DNA of 64,000 nt from Comamonadaceae bacterium (GTDB taxonomy: Bacteria > Pseudomonadota > Gammaproteobacteria > Burkholderiales > Burkholderiaceae_C). Below the pieces are notes generated by a model. That model saw only the letters and a list, made by a program, of their open reading frames with translations. It had not been told where the DNA came from and searched no databases. Within the stretch, counting starts at the first letter, position 1. The number at the start of each line of letters is the position of its first letter. Shown here one piece after another: positions 17,206 to 26,460 of the stretch. Location: contig CANKBG010000001.1 in NCBI GenBank assembly GCA_947479935.1, positions 1 through 64,000 of the forward strand, read 5' to 3'. The position numbers and the translations under genes are program-made.

Positions 17206-18045
17206 GTGAAAGAATTGCCAAGCCCTACTTTCCCGTTGTCGCCAATTTCCTTGCCTCGGGGGTCGCTTCATCGGGTTGATCCTACGCAAAGTAATCAAAC
17301 TTCAAACTCGGTCAATAAATCAGCCATACAAGTTAGCTGGGCAAAACATCAAGACGAAGTGAGAGAGGCGCAACGGCTTCGCTTTCAAGTATTCGCCAAT
17401 GAAATGGGAGCTATGCTTCCGGTTACTTTGCCCGCACACGACATTGATTTGTTTGATGATTATTGTGAACATCTCTTGGTGCGCGACATTGAGTCACAAA
17501 ATATCATTGGTACTTATCGGGTATTGACGCCAGTTCAGGCAAAGCGAGTTGGTGGAACCTATACAGATACTGAGTTTGATTTAACTCGCCTTCGCAGCGT
17601 TCGCGATCGCATGGTGGAGTTGGGTAGAAGTTGTGTTCATAAGAACCATCGCCATGGTGGTGTTATTTTGTCGCTGTGGAGTGCTTTGTTTGAGTTTATG
17701 TCTCGAAATCAACTTGACACCATGATAGGTTGTGCAAGTATTCCCATGCTTCACAACGGCATGATCAGTGGCGATGTAGCTGCAAGCGTTTGGCAGCAAC
17801 TGAAGATGAAATCATTGGCTTCCATCGAATTTCATGTTCGACCTAGATTGCCACTTCCGGTCGAAGATCTCAATGGACATTTGAATACAGAGCCTCCCGC
17901 TTTAATCAAAGGCTACATTCGATTAGGTGCCAAGGTGCTCGGTGCGCCTGCTTGGGATCCCGATTTCAATACTGCTGATTTACCCATGATGATGCGCGTT
18001 GAAGATTTGCCACGTCGCTATCGTAAACATTTTGAGAGCGCCTAA
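17206..18045 (+). CDS. GNAT-fold acyltransferase, OlsB/hemolysin-like (ornithine-lipid type N-acyltransferase)
   Basis: A 279-residue cytoplasmic acyltransferase of the COG3176 OlsB-like group. The fold marks are EVREAQRLRFQVFANEMGA near the N-terminus, FDDYCEHLLVRD, IIGTYRVLTP, MVELGRSCVH (core beta-strand and acyl-CoA/ACP loop), IGCASIPM, and LIKGYIRLGAKVLGAPAWD. OlsB adds 3-hydroxyacyl groups to ornithine, the first step to phosphorus-free ornithine lipids. The amino acceptor here is not shown by sequence, and no OlsA acyltransferase is in the window. Start: GTG 17206 with GGGAG at 17195-17199. Its TAA shares a base with the next ATG. A PhoB-box-like repeat lies upstream. Confidence 0.75.
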   Translation: MKELPSPTFPLSPISLPRGSLHRVDPTQSNQTSNSVNKSAIQVSWAKHQDEVREAQRLRFQVFANEMGAMLPVTLPAHDIDLFDDYCEHLLVRDIESQNIIGTYRVLTPVQAKRVGGTYTDTEFDLTRLRSVRDRMVELGRSCVHKNHRHGGVILSLWSALFEFMSRNQLDTMIGCASIPMLHNGMISGDVAASVWQQLKMKSLASIEFHVRPRLPLPVEDLNGHLNTEPPALIKGYIRLGAKVLGAPAWDPDFNTADLPMMMRVEDLPRRYRKHFESA

Positions 18046-18926
18046 TGCGATACGCTAAATATGATTCACAACAGGAGCAACCTTTTGAAGCTAATGTTTG
18101 GGTGACTCGATCAAGCACACATTTCAGATCCATTTTTATATCTGACTTACATCTGGGAACCCCTGGCTGCCAGGCTGAAGCTTTACTTAAGTTTTTGAAA
18201 ATATATACCTGCGACAACTTGTATTTGGTTGGTGATATTGTTGATGGTTGGCAGCTACGCCGGAAGTGGTATTGGCCGCAAAGCCATAACGATGTGATTC
18301 AGAAGTTGTTGCGTAAATCCAGAAAAGGTTGTCGAGTGATTTTTGTACCAGGAAATCACGATGAGTTTGGCAGGCATTTTTTGAATCATTCATTTGGGGG
18401 CATTGAAATTTGCGAAGAGGCAGTGCATGTCACAGCAGATGGCCGCAAGTTGTGGGTGATTCATGGTGATTACTTTGACGGTGTGATTCAATGTGCAAAG
18501 TGGCTTGCGTATGTAGGCGATAGTTTGTATGAATTCACATTGAAGTTAAACCGATACTTAAATCAACTCAGAGCTAGATTGGGTATGCCCTACTGGTCTT
18601 TGTCCGCATATTTAAAATTAAAAGTAAAAAAAGCTGTTAATTTCATTTCTGATTTTGAAGTGGCCGTTGCTAACGAAGCAAGAAATTTAGGCTATCAAGG
18701 CGTTGTTTGTGGGCATATTCACCATGCAGAAATTAGAAACATTGACGGTATTGTCTATTGCAACGATGGCGATTGGGTCGAAAGCTGCAGCGCACTTGTA
18801 GAGCATGCAGACGGCAGACTTGAAATCTTGAAATTCAATCCAAATGAAAATTCGAATGTTGTCCGTTCTAACAATTCCCTAGATGTTTCAGTAGAAAATC
18901 AATCTGATAAGTGGGTGTCGGTATGA
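18045..18926 (+). CDS. Metallophosphoesterase of the COG2908 group, probable PlcP-like phospholipase C
   Basis: A 293-residue calcineurin-fold phosphoesterase with metal motifs SDLHLG, GDIVDG, PGNHDE, VIHGDYFDG and CGHIHHAE. Automatic tools would call it UDP-2,3-diacylglucosamine pyrophosphatase. It differs from LpxH: it has GNHD where E. coli LpxH has GNRD, it is longer, and it is coupled to an acyltransferase and a glycosyltransferase under a Pho-type site. Relatives with this context are PlcP enzymes, which remove the head group of phospholipids under phosphate limitation to give diacylglycerol. It shares a base with the upstream stop and 4 bases (ATGA) with the downstream start. The PlcP role is inference from family plus neighbours. 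Confidence 0.7.
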   Translation: MRYAKYDSQQEQPFEANVWVTRSSTHFRSIFISDLHLGTPGCQAEALLKFLKIYTCDNLYLVGDIVDGWQLRRKWYWPQSHNDVIQKLLRKSRKGCRVIFVPGNHDEFGRHFLNHSFGGIEICEEAVHVTADGRKLWVIHGDYFDGVIQCAKWLAYVGDSLYEFTLKLNRYLNQLRARLGMPYWSLSAYLKLKVKKAVNFISDFEVAVANEARNLGYQGVVCGHIHHAEIRNIDGIVYCNDGDWVESCSALVEHADGRLEILKFNPNENSNVVRSNNSLDVSVENQSDKWVSV

Positions 18927-19948
18927 AGTTACTACTGATTACCGACGCTTGGATGCCACAAGTGAATGGTGTCGTCACAACCTTGGTTGAGTTGGTTCGG
19001 GAGTTGCACGGTGTTGGCTATGAAGTAGAAGTGGTTCACCCCAGCCTTTTTAAAACTCGACCCTGTCCAGGATATTCGGGGATTGATTTGGCGATTAACC
19101 CAAAAAGTAAATTAACTACTCTTTTTTCGACACAAAAATTTGATGTCATTCATATTGCAACAGAAGGTCCCTTGGGATGGGCGGCACGCGATATCTGCAT
19201 TCGGCGCCAATTGCCTTTCACAACTGCATTTCATACACGCTTTCCTGAAGTGCTGAAGGCTGCTTTGCATATTCCACTTTGGATGGGTTATGCACTTTTT
19301 CGTTATTTCCACAAGCCTTCCAGTGGCGTGCTGGTCCCGACTCAAGGTGTTTTGAATTTACTCAAAAAGCGTGGCTTTCAAAATTTGAAGCTATGGACTC
19401 ACGGCGTTGATACCAACTTGTTTAAATATGCGAGCGTCAGTTCGCTGGTTCCACAGTTGGCGCATTTGAAAAGACCCATCAGTGTCTTTGTTGGGCGTGT
19501 TTCATATGAAAAAAACATTGAAACTTTTTTGCAAATGCCCTTTGAAGGCAGCAAAGTCGTTTGTGGGGTTGGTCCTTTAGAAGAAAATTTGCAATTTAAA
19601 TATTCCGACATCACTTGGTTGGGGTTATTGCCTCGTACTGAATTGGCCAAAATATACGCTGCTGCTGATGTTTTTGTATTTCCTAGTCGAAATGAAACGT
19701 TCGGACTGGTGATGTTGGAAGCGATGGCCTGTGGGACCCCTGTTGCAGCATTTCCGGTGGATGGCCCACTGGAGGTCTTAACTGAAACATCAGGGCGGGT
19801 AAAAGGGGGTGTTTTGAACGAGGACCTTGCAGAGGCCGCTCGACAGGCACTTGCCGTACCTCGAGAATCTGCAAGGTCTAGGGCGTATGATTTCAGCTGG
19901 GCCAATGCAACGCAACTATTTATCAGCTACCTGAAGCCAATCGGCTAG
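18923..19948 (+). CDS. GT4-type glycosyltransferase, probable Agt-like glycolipid synthase
   Basis: A 341-residue GT-B fold enzyme of CAZy family 4 type. The N-terminal domain has DAWMPQVNGVVTTL, and the C-terminal nucleotide-sugar domain has FVGRVSYEKNIE and PSRNETFGLVMLEAMACG, the EX7E motif. I chose ATG 18923, which overlaps the phosphoesterase stop in ATGA, over a GTG at 18911. In the PlcP-Agt pairs described in Pi-limited bacteria, this enzyme glycosylates diacylglycerol to make phosphorus-free glycolipids; the coupling here fits that. It also resembles alpha-mannosyl/glucosyl transferases in general, so the donor sugar and acceptor are inferred. Confidence 0.75.
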   Translation: MKLLLITDAWMPQVNGVVTTLVELVRELHGVGYEVEVVHPSLFKTRPCPGYSGIDLAINPKSKLTTLFSTQKFDVIHIATEGPLGWAARDICIRRQLPFTTAFHTRFPEVLKAALHIPLWMGYALFRYFHKPSSGVLVPTQGVLNLLKKRGFQNLKLWTHGVDTNLFKYASVSSLVPQLAHLKRPISVFVGRVSYEKNIETFLQMPFEGSKVVCGVGPLEENLQFKYSDITWLGLLPRTELAKIYAAADVFVFPSRNETFGLVMLEAMACGTPVAAFPVDGPLEVLTETSGRVKGGVLNEDLAEAARQALAVPRESARSRAYDFSWANATQLFISYLKPIG

Positions 19949-19990
19949 TGATAGCACCATTAAAGGGCATTTCTGTACCTCTTCATCTTT

Positions 19991-20008
19991 TTGTCACAGA
20001 ATTGACAT
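19991..20008 (+). promoter_or_regulatory. PhoB-box-like direct repeat upstream of ppk
   Basis: Half-sites TTGTCAC (19991-19997) and TTGACAT (20002-20008) with an AGAA spacer, period 11. The site is 79 bases before the ppk ATG, in the 139-base gap after the glycosyltransferase, and would allow Pho-controlled ppk-sixA transcription separate from the upstream trio. Confidence 0.65.
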
Positions 20009-20087
20009 CAATATTCGGAAGAATGGCTTGACCCAAAGCCCTCACTATCAAAGAGGTTCAAGAAATTGACTGTAAAGGAGGTCTTCG

Positions 20088-22181
20088 ATGAGTAGGCCAA
20101 GTTCCTTACCCCAAAAAACCAACGAAGCATCTGAAATAGCCTTGCTAGACAGAGACCAAAGCATTTTGGCTTTCAATGAGCGCGTGCTTGATTGGGCAAA
20201 GCGTCCTGAGGTACCTCTGTTAGAACGGCTTCGCTATTTGTGCATTGTTTCGTCAAATTTGGATGAGTTTTTTGAAGTTCGAGCTGACCTCCACATGTCT
20301 GCCTTTAGGGCTAATGACAAAAAAGGGCTTTACAACACACACACGTTTGAAAATATTTATGAGTACGCACGGAGACTTGTGAATGAACAATATCGTTTGT
20401 ACAACGATGTCTTGCTACCAAAATTAGAAAAAGAAGGAATCAGAATTCTTTCTCATGGCGAGCGCAATCTAGTGCAACGCAAATGGGTGAGTGATTATTT
20501 TCATCGGGAAGTCAGACCTTTGCTGGTGCCAGTAGGCTTAGATCCTGCCCACCCGTTTCCTCAAGTCGCCAATAAATCACTGAATTTCATCGTCCAGTTA
20601 TCTGGCAAAGATGCTTTTGGTAAAACAAATGATATTGCCATTGTGAAAGTGCCGCGAGTATTGCCACGTGTCATTCCATTGCCCGGCAAGATTGCTAGCA
20701 AAGGTGTTTCTTTTGTGTTGCTGTCAAGTGTGATCAGAGCGCATCTTTCTGCTTTATTTCCGGGTAGACATGTTGGGCAATTTTCTCAGTTTCGAGTCAC
20801 CAGAAATTCAGATTTATCAGTTGATGAAGAGGACGTTGAAAATCTCAGAACAGCATTGCGTCGTGGTCTTCAGCATCGTCAATTCGGTCTAGCACTCCGC
20901 CTAGAGGTATCCGACAGTTGTGCAGGGCATTTGTCTGATTTTCTGCTGAAGCAATTTGGCTTGCCTGACAGGTCTTTGTTTCGAGTTGCGGGCCCCGTCA
21001 ATTTGGTTCGATTGGGCCAATTAATTGATCTTGCAGAGCACCCTAAATTGCTTTTTTCCCCTTACAAAGCAAGCTATCCAAAGCAGTTGACCAAAGGCGC
21101 CTCCGTGATGGCTCGAATGCGCCAAGGTGATATTTTGATTCACCAGCCTTTTGAAAGTTTTGATGGGGTGTTAGCTTTTTTAAAAGAGGCAGTTGACGAC
21201 CCACAGGTTCTTGCTATTAAACAAACCATCTATCGAACAGGCAGTGATCCAGCCATGATGAACCTGCTAAGGGAGGGCGTGCGCAGAGGTAAAGAGGTGA
21301 CAGTCGTCGTTGAGCTTAAAGCGAGATTTGATGAGGAGGCCAATATCAATTGGGCCGAACAATTGGAGTCTGTAGGCGCACAGGTGGTTTACGGCGTTGT
21401 TGGATTAAAAACCCATGCCAAGATGCTCTTGGTGACCCGAAAAGAGGGGCGAACATTAAAGCGCTATGGGCACCTTTCTACGGGCAACTACAACCCTCGA
21501 ACAGCCAAGCTTTATACAGATCTAAGCTACCTAACCTGCGATGTTGCCATGACGTCTGATATGGATCGTTTGTTTGTTCATCTGGCAAGTCCTTCGCGCT
21601 TAAGTCGCATGAGAAAATTGATCACAGCACCGTTTCATATGCAGCGAAAACTCATTGAGAAAATTGATGTGGTTGGAGCTGCTGCGTTGAAGGGATTGCC
21701 TGCACGTGTTGTTGTTAAGATGAATGCATTAACTGACCCAACCTTAATTCACGCTTTGATTCGAGCCGGTCAAAAAGGGGCTCAAATTGATCTGATTGTT
21801 CGCGGCGCTTGTATGCTGCCTGCTGGTGTTACCGGTCAAACTGACAACATTCGAGTGCGGTCTATTATTGGCCGATTTCTTGAGCATTCTCGAGTTTTCT
21901 ATTTCGAAGCAGGTGATGCTCAAGAGCTATTTTTGGCAAGTGCAGATTGGATGAGTCGAAATATGACGCGTCGAATTGAGCTGGGATGGCCAGTTAATGA
22001 CCCTATTTTGCGCAGACGGATTATTGATGAGTGCTTGCTTGCTTATTTGTACGACACCCGCAATGCCTGGACGTTAGAAGCTGACGGTCAATATCATCGC
22101 GTTGAGAAGAATGGCCAAAAGGTGCAAAGCGCGCAGGCTTTACTGATGGGTCAATATGTTGAGACACATCGTCATAAATAA
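20088..22181 (+). CDS. ppk: Polyphosphate kinase 1
   Basis: A 697-residue PPK1, which reversibly polymerises the gamma-phosphate of ATP into polyphosphate at the inner membrane. The N-terminal SILAFNERVLDWA and SSNLDEFFEVR segments are family signatures. The phosphorylated active-site His corresponds to His443 in KTHAK, with the second His462 in GHLSTGNYNPRTA, 19 residues apart as in E. coli PPK1; the other conserved His lies in FLEHSRVFYF. The start at 20088 has a very strong AAAGGAGGT site (20074-20082). A PhoB-box-like repeat precedes it and sixA follows 24 bases later, so it is probably made under phosphate stress. Confidence 0.96.
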   Translation: MSRPSSLPQKTNEASEIALLDRDQSILAFNERVLDWAKRPEVPLLERLRYLCIVSSNLDEFFEVRADLHMSAFRANDKKGLYNTHTFENIYEYARRLVNEQYRLYNDVLLPKLEKEGIRILSHGERNLVQRKWVSDYFHREVRPLLVPVGLDPAHPFPQVANKSLNFIVQLSGKDAFGKTNDIAIVKVPRVLPRVIPLPGKIASKGVSFVLLSSVIRAHLSALFPGRHVGQFSQFRVTRNSDLSVDEEDVENLRTALRRGLQHRQFGLALRLEVSDSCAGHLSDFLLKQFGLPDRSLFRVAGPVNLVRLGQLIDLAEHPKLLFSPYKASYPKQLTKGASVMARMRQGDILIHQPFESFDGVLAFLKEAVDDPQVLAIKQTIYRTGSDPAMMNLLREGVRRGKEVTVVVELKARFDEEANINWAEQLESVGAQVVYGVVGLKTHAKMLLVTRKEGRTLKRYGHLSTGNYNPRTAKLYTDLSYLTCDVAMTSDMDRLFVHLASPSRLSRMRKLITAPFHMQRKLIEKIDVVGAAALKGLPARVVVKMNALTDPTLIHALIRAGQKGAQIDLIVRGACMLPAGVTGQTDNIRVRSIIGRFLEHSRVFYFEAGDAQELFLASADWMSRNMTRRIELGWPVNDPILRRRIIDECLLAYLYDTRNAWTLEADGQYHRVEKNGQKVQSAQALLMGQYVETHRHK

Positions 22182-22205
22182 ATTTTAATATTTGAGTTAT
22201 TTGAA

Positions 22206-22667
22206 ATGGATTTAATTTTTTGGCGTCATGCGGAAGCACATGAGGCGACAGATGGCCAGGAAGACCTGTCGCGAGAATTAACGCATCGAGGTGAAAAGCA
22301 AGCTGCAAAACTAGGGCAGTGGTTAGACCGTCAATTGCCAGAGGGTGTTAGAGTCATTAGCAGTCCAGCCTTAAGAGCAGAACAAACTGCGAAGGCACTA
22401 GGAAGGAAGTACAAACTCAAAACGGAGTTGCTCCCCGATGCATTGCCTTCTGATTTGCTGGATGCCATAGGTTGGCCAAATTCAAAGATGTCGGTTGTTG
22501 TTGTGGGACATCAACCCGTGATGGGACAATGCATATCTTTTTTACTAGGCTTTTCCCGCGGAGAGTGTGCAGTTCGCAAGGGCTCTGTTTGGTGGCTTCG
22601 TAGCCGTATTCGTGATGGCATTCCGCAAACTGTGGTGGTCAGTGTTCAAACGCCAGAACTTATCTGA
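22206..22667 (+). CDS. sixA: Phosphohistidine phosphatase SixA-like
   Basis: A 153-residue histidine-phosphatase-fold protein. The RHA motif places the phospho-acceptor His at residue 8 (FWRHAEAHE). The second conserved segment ISSPALRAEQTAKAL supplies the phosphate-binding Arg, and VVGHQPVMG the late catalytic His. SixA enzymes remove phosphate from His of HPt or PTS-type proteins. It follows ppk by 24 bases in the same direction. Its 3' end overlaps the convergent ppx gene by 22 bases, so the two transcripts would be complementary at their ends. SixA next to ppk is common in betaproteobacteria; its target here is unknown. Confidence 0.85.
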   Translation: MDLIFWRHAEAHEATDGQEDLSRELTHRGEKQAAKLGQWLDRQLPEGVRVISSPALRAEQTAKALGRKYKLKTELLPDALPSDLLDAIGWPNSKMSVVVVGHQPVMGQCISFLLGFSRGECAVRKGSVWWLRSRIRDGIPQTVVVSVQTPELI

Positions 22668-24163
22668 AACTGAAGTTGCCAGTTTGTTTTGAGCCATGCT
22701 TCACATTCTTCCTGTAGCAAGTGAGCTGATTGCGGCCACTGCTGAGCCCAATTCTTTTTACAACTGATTACAAACCCTGCATCAACTTCTGCACGTTTGA
22801 AAGTCAATCCTTTAAGATCAGGTTCTCGTCTTGCATGGCAGAGAATGGCAGCAAGCCTAAGGCTAATCAGTTGGCACACAAAGTCTTCGTCTCTCAATTC
22901 AGGATCAAGTTTTTTTAACTTGCCGCGATGACCCAAAATTAATTGACTCAGTCTGTGTAATTCCGTCATAGAAAAGCCAGTAAGGTCTGCGTTGTCCAAA
23001 ATGTAAGCGCCGTGCTTGTGAAAGTCGCTGTGCGAAATTCGAGTGCCAATTTCCAGCAGTTGCGCAGCCCAAGCCAACTTGTTTTCTAACCGAATAATGC
23101 GCCCACTTTTTTTTCCTTCTACGATATGCAAATTTTGGAAAAGATGCAATGCAGTTCGAGTCACACGGTCTGCTTGCGCCATGTCTACAGCAAAACGGTT
23201 GGCAAGAGCTGCCACCATGGAGCTTCTTAAGTCGGTGGTTTCGTCTCTCTCAAGTCGGTCCAACAAATCTTGCAAGACACCTTGTCTCAATGCGCCTTGA
23301 GCCGCTTCCATCTCCTCAATCCCTAGCAAGTCAAATAAAGCAAATAAGATTGACAAACCTCCCCCGATGACGGGTTTTCTGTCGTCTTTAACACCGTCTA
23401 ACTTGAGGGTATCAACATGCCCTATTTTGATCAGTTTTTCTTTTAACCAATCAAGCCCTTCGCGCGTAATTTTTCCGGCAGGCCAGCCCTCTGCAGTAAG
23501 AACATCAACGACGGCGCCCACTGTTCCTGAAGAACCGTAAGCAATGTCCCAAGAGTTTCTAGGATAGAGGTTGAGAGCTTCGTCTAAAACAGCTTTTGCG
23601 GCAATCTCAGCCTTCGTGAAAGCTGAGGAAGTGAATTGACCGCTGCCGAAATATTTCATGGACCATTTAACGCTGCCCACTCGGTACGACTCCATTACGC
23701 TGGATTTGTAGCCTCTTCCCAATACCATCTCTGTAGAGCGTCCGCCAATATCAATCACGAGTCTTTTTTCATTGGATTGGGGAAGTCCGTGAGCAACTCC
23801 TAAATAGATGAGCCGTGCTTCTTCTTTTCCAGAAATGACTTCAATGGGAAAGCCAAGAATGGTGGTAGCTTGAATCAGAAAAAAATCTCTATTTTTAGCC
23901 TCTCTCAGTGTTTGTGTGGCAACAGCCCGAACATGTTCTAAGCTGAATCCTGCTAGCCTCTCTGCAAATCTGGACAGGCAATCCCAGCCTCGTTGCATGG
24001 CCTCTTTGGAAAGCATGCGTTCTGCATCCAAGCCATTTCCTTGCCGAACGGTTTCTTTGAGATAGTCAACGCGCCTAATTTGGCCATCTTCAAAAACACC
24101 AATTTCGAGGCGAAAGCTGTTTGAGCCCAAATCGACTGCGGCGACAAGTTGACCGTTTTGCAT
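22646..24163 (-). CDS. ppx: Exopolyphosphatase, Ppx/GppA family
   Basis: A 505-residue ASKHA-fold phosphatase that releases phosphate from polyphosphate chain ends, and may also act on pppGpp. The phosphate-1 loop AAVDLGSNSFRLEIG begins near residue 9, EEARLIYLGVAHG and the IDIGGRSTEMVLG phosphate-2 loop follow, and the C-terminal HD-like helical domain holds ALHLF and HSDFHKHGAYI. It is on the minus strand between ppk-sixA and pstS. Facing ppk from the opposite strand, it is not part of the plus-strand Pho transcripts. Confidence 0.93.
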   Translation of the reverse strand: MQNGQLVAAVDLGSNSFRLEIGVFEDGQIRRVDYLKETVRQGNGLDAERMLSKEAMQRGWDCLSRFAERLAGFSLEHVRAVATQTLREAKNRDFFLIQATTILGFPIEVISGKEEARLIYLGVAHGLPQSNEKRLVIDIGGRSTEMVLGRGYKSSVMESYRVGSVKWSMKYFGSGQFTSSAFTKAEIAAKAVLDEALNLYPRNSWDIAYGSSGTVGAVVDVLTAEGWPAGKITREGLDWLKEKLIKIGHVDTLKLDGVKDDRKPVIGGGLSILFALFDLLGIEEMEAAQGALRQGVLQDLLDRLERDETTDLRSSMVAALANRFAVDMAQADRVTRTALHLFQNLHIVEGKKSGRIIRLENKLAWAAQLLEIGTRISHSDFHKHGAYILDNADLTGFSMTELHRLSQLILGHRGKLKKLDPELRDEDFVCQLISLRLAAILCHARREPDLKGLTFKRAEVDAGFVISCKKNWAQQWPQSAHLLQEECEAWLKTNWQLQFQISSGV

Positions 24164-24303
24164 TGAAAGTACTGCTGTTGGAGTGATACCGATATTCTGT
24201 GTCTATTTTTTGTCATTTTGATGACGTGCTGTAGCTTGATTTGTGACTCTGCCCTTACGATCTACAAGTTTATACAGGGGTGCAAAACCGTAAATTGGAA
24301 AAT

Positions 24304-24343
24304 TTGACATGAATTTGTCACAATCAGTGACTAAAGTTGACCT
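24304..24343 (+). promoter_or_regulatory. Tandem PhoB-box-like array upstream of pstS
   Basis: Four 7-base units at an 11-base period: TTGACAT (24304-24310), TTGTCAC (24315-24321), AGTGACT (24326-24332) and TTGACCT (24337-24343). The first pair is a good Pho-box match, the third is weak, the fourth is fair. Tandem boxes are typical of pstS promoters. The array ends 75 bases before the pstS ATG and sits in the 255-base gap shared with the divergent ppx gene; the rest of that gap shows no other clear element. Confidence 0.75.
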
Positions 24344-24418
24344 GTGACTAAAGACGGCTTAAGGGTCGTCAAAACGTCATTTAACGCTGAGTATTAACCT
24401 CCGAATCAAGGATTCAAC

Positions 24419-25441
24419 ATGCTAAAGATCAAAACTTGGATGGCCGCTTTGGGCTTATCCGTGCTCTCAGTGTCCGCAATTTCAGCCGAAATTACGGGCG
24501 CTGGCGCTACTTTCCCTTTCCCAATTTATGCCAAATGGGCCGAAGCCTACAAAGCTAAAACTGGCACCAGCATGAATTACCAATCCATTGGTTCTTCTGG
24601 TGGTATCAAGCAAATTAAAGCCAAAACTGTTGACTTTGGTGCTACAGATGCCCCTGTAAGTTTTGAAGATCTTGAAAAAGACGGAATGGTTCAATTCCCA
24701 GCCATTATTGGTGGTGTTGTACCCGTTGCCAATCTTGAAGGCATTAAGCCTGGTCAAATCAAATTGAGTGGCGAATTGTTGGCCGATGTCTTCGCAGGTG
24801 TCATTCCAAAATGGAACGACAAGCGCATTGCTGATATGAACCCAGGCTTAGCTTTACCTGATGCCCCCATCACGGTGGTGCACCGAGCAGACGGTTCTGG
24901 AACCACTGCTGTATTTACAGACTATTTGGCTAAAGTTAATGCAAACTGGAAGTCGACTGTAGGTGCGGGTGCCGCAGTGAAGTGGCCTGCCGCCTCCTCA
25001 GTGGGTGGCAAGGGTAATGAAGGTGTTGCAGCTAATGTGAGTCGCATTAAAAATGCGATTGGGTATGTCGAATTTGCGTATGCAAAGAAAAATAACATGA
25101 CGCATTTGAACTTGCGTAATCAGGCGGGTCAGTTTGTTGCCCCTGATGACGAAACTTTTGCGGCAGCTTCTGCCAGTACAGACTGGTCTAAAGTGCCAGG
25201 TATGGGGATCTATTTGACCAACGCGCCTGGTGCGAAATCGTGGCCCATTACTGGTGCTTCTTTCATCTTGATGTACAAAGATCCAGCCAATAAAGCGAAT
25301 TCTGTTGAGGTGATGAAATTCTTTGAATTTGCTTTCAAAGAAGGCAAAAAAATGGCCGCTGATTTGGAATATGTACCCATGCCTGACGCCACGACTGATT
25401 TCATTCGCAAAAACGTATGGAATAAAATCAACGTGAAATAA
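24419..25441 (+). CDS. pstS: Phosphate ABC transporter substrate-binding protein PstS
   Basis: Periplasmic phosphate receptor, 340 residues. Signal peptide of about 22 residues ending VSA-ISA-E, then the family start EITGAGATFPFPIYAKWAE. Phosphate-contacting segments are visible: GSSGGIKQIKAKTVDFGATDAP, and HRADGSGTTAVFTDYL. Length matches the family. It is the first gene of pstSCAB-phoU-phoB-phoR, with a PhoB-box-like array upstream and a 38-base gap to pstC. Confidence 0.96.
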   Translation: MLKIKTWMAALGLSVLSVSAISAEITGAGATFPFPIYAKWAEAYKAKTGTSMNYQSIGSSGGIKQIKAKTVDFGATDAPVSFEDLEKDGMVQFPAIIGGVVPVANLEGIKPGQIKLSGELLADVFAGVIPKWNDKRIADMNPGLALPDAPITVVHRADGSGTTAVFTDYLAKVNANWKSTVGAGAAVKWPAASSVGGKGNEGVAANVSRIKNAIGYVEFAYAKKNNMTHLNLRNQAGQFVAPDDETFAAASASTDWSKVPGMGIYLTNAPGAKSWPITGASFILMYKDPANKANSVEVMKFFEFAFKEGKKMAADLEYVPMPDATTDFIRKNVWNKINVK

Positions 25442-25479
25442 AGTGTGAACTAAATTTCAAATATTGATAGAAATTTGAC

Positions 25480-26460
25480 ATGAACAATGCAGACGAATTG
25501 ATGACCTCGCACCGGCAGAGCGTATTGCGATGGCAGCGTTGGCAAGATTTTTTCTTTGAAAAAACAACCTTGGTATTCGCTTTGTCAACTTTGGTGGCAC
25601 TAACGGGCATCATCGCCTCATTGTTTGTGAGCTCTTTGCCGGTTCTAGAGACTTTTGGTCTGAAGTTTTTTTACACCATTGAGTGGGATATCATCAATTC
25701 TGAATTTGGTGGGATGATTGCTATTTTTGGGACAGTGGTCACGGCCTCCATCGCCATTTTGATTGCTTTACCGCTTAGCTTTGGTATTGCAGTTTTCTTG
25801 ACCGAAACATGTCCTATGAGATTGCGGCGTCCGTTGGGGACTGCAATTGAATTGCTAGCGGCGGTTCCGTCAATTATTTATGGCATGTTTGGCTTGTTTA
25901 TTTTCGCGCCACTCTTTGCTGAGTTTGTTCAGCCAGCGTTGGCTTCTACTTTGGGTCAAATCCCTGTCGTTGGAATTTTGTTCACGGGTGCCTTCAACGG
26001 TATTGGTATCTTGGCAGCTGGACTCATTCTGGCCATGATGATCTTGCCGTTCATTGCCTCAGTCATGCGTGACGTGTTTGAGATTGTGCCACCCATATTG
26101 AAAGAGTCTGCCTACGGAATTGGTTGTACCACTTGGGAAGTGGTTACCAAAATTGTGTTGCCCTATACCAAAACGGGAGTTGTGGGTGGGGTCATGCTAG
26201 GCTTAGGTCGCGCCTTGGGTGAAACCATGGCTGTTACCTTTGTGATTGGTAACGCGCACAAATTATCGCCCTCTTTATTCTCACCCGGAAATTCTATTGC
26301 TTCTACTCTGGCCAATGAATTTGGCGAGGCGGAACCTGGCCTGCACTATTCATCTTTGTTTGCACTTGCTTTGGCATTATTTGTAATCACGCTCATCGTG
26401 TTATCACTAGCCAAATGGATGTTGATGCGCGCTGAGGCAAAAAAAGGGCTTAGAACATGA
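25480..26460 (+). CDS. pstC: Phosphate ABC transporter permease PstC
   Basis: Inner-membrane permease, 326 residues, about six membrane segments. Marks include the [25 protein letters not shown] segment start, [17 protein letters not shown], the coupling-loop region [15 protein letters not shown], and [18 protein letters not shown]. It ends in ATGA, overlapping the pstA start by 4 bases, so the two channel subunits are translated together. Confidence 0.96.
   Translation: MNNADELMTSHRQSVLRWQRWQDFFFEKTTLVFALSTLVALTGIIASLFVSSLPVLETFGLKFFYTIEWDIINSEFGGMIAIFGTVVTASIAILIALPLSFGIAVFLTETCPMRLRRPLGTAIELLAAVPSIIYGMFGLFIFAPLFAEFVQPALASTLGQIPVVGILFTGAFNGIGILAAGLILAMMILPFIASVMRDVFEIVPPILKESAYGIGCTTWEVVTKIVLPYTKTGVVGGVMLGLGRALGETMAVTFVIGNAHKLSPSLFSPGNSIASTLANEFGEAEPGLHYSSLFALALALFVITLIVLSLAKWMLMRAEAKKGLRT

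Noticed and set aside
18045-18926. LpxH (UDP-2,3-diacylglucosamine pyrophosphatase) identity
   Set aside because: The metal motifs differ from LpxH (GNHD instead of GNRD), the protein is longer, and it is coupled to an acyltransferase and a glycosyltransferase behind a Pho-type site. Kept as COG2908 with a PlcP-like role.
24210-24245. Possible Pho box for ppx on the minus strand
   Set aside because: One ACGTCAT half-site is present but the next unit is inverted (ATGACAA), so it forms a short inverted repeat and not a direct repeat.
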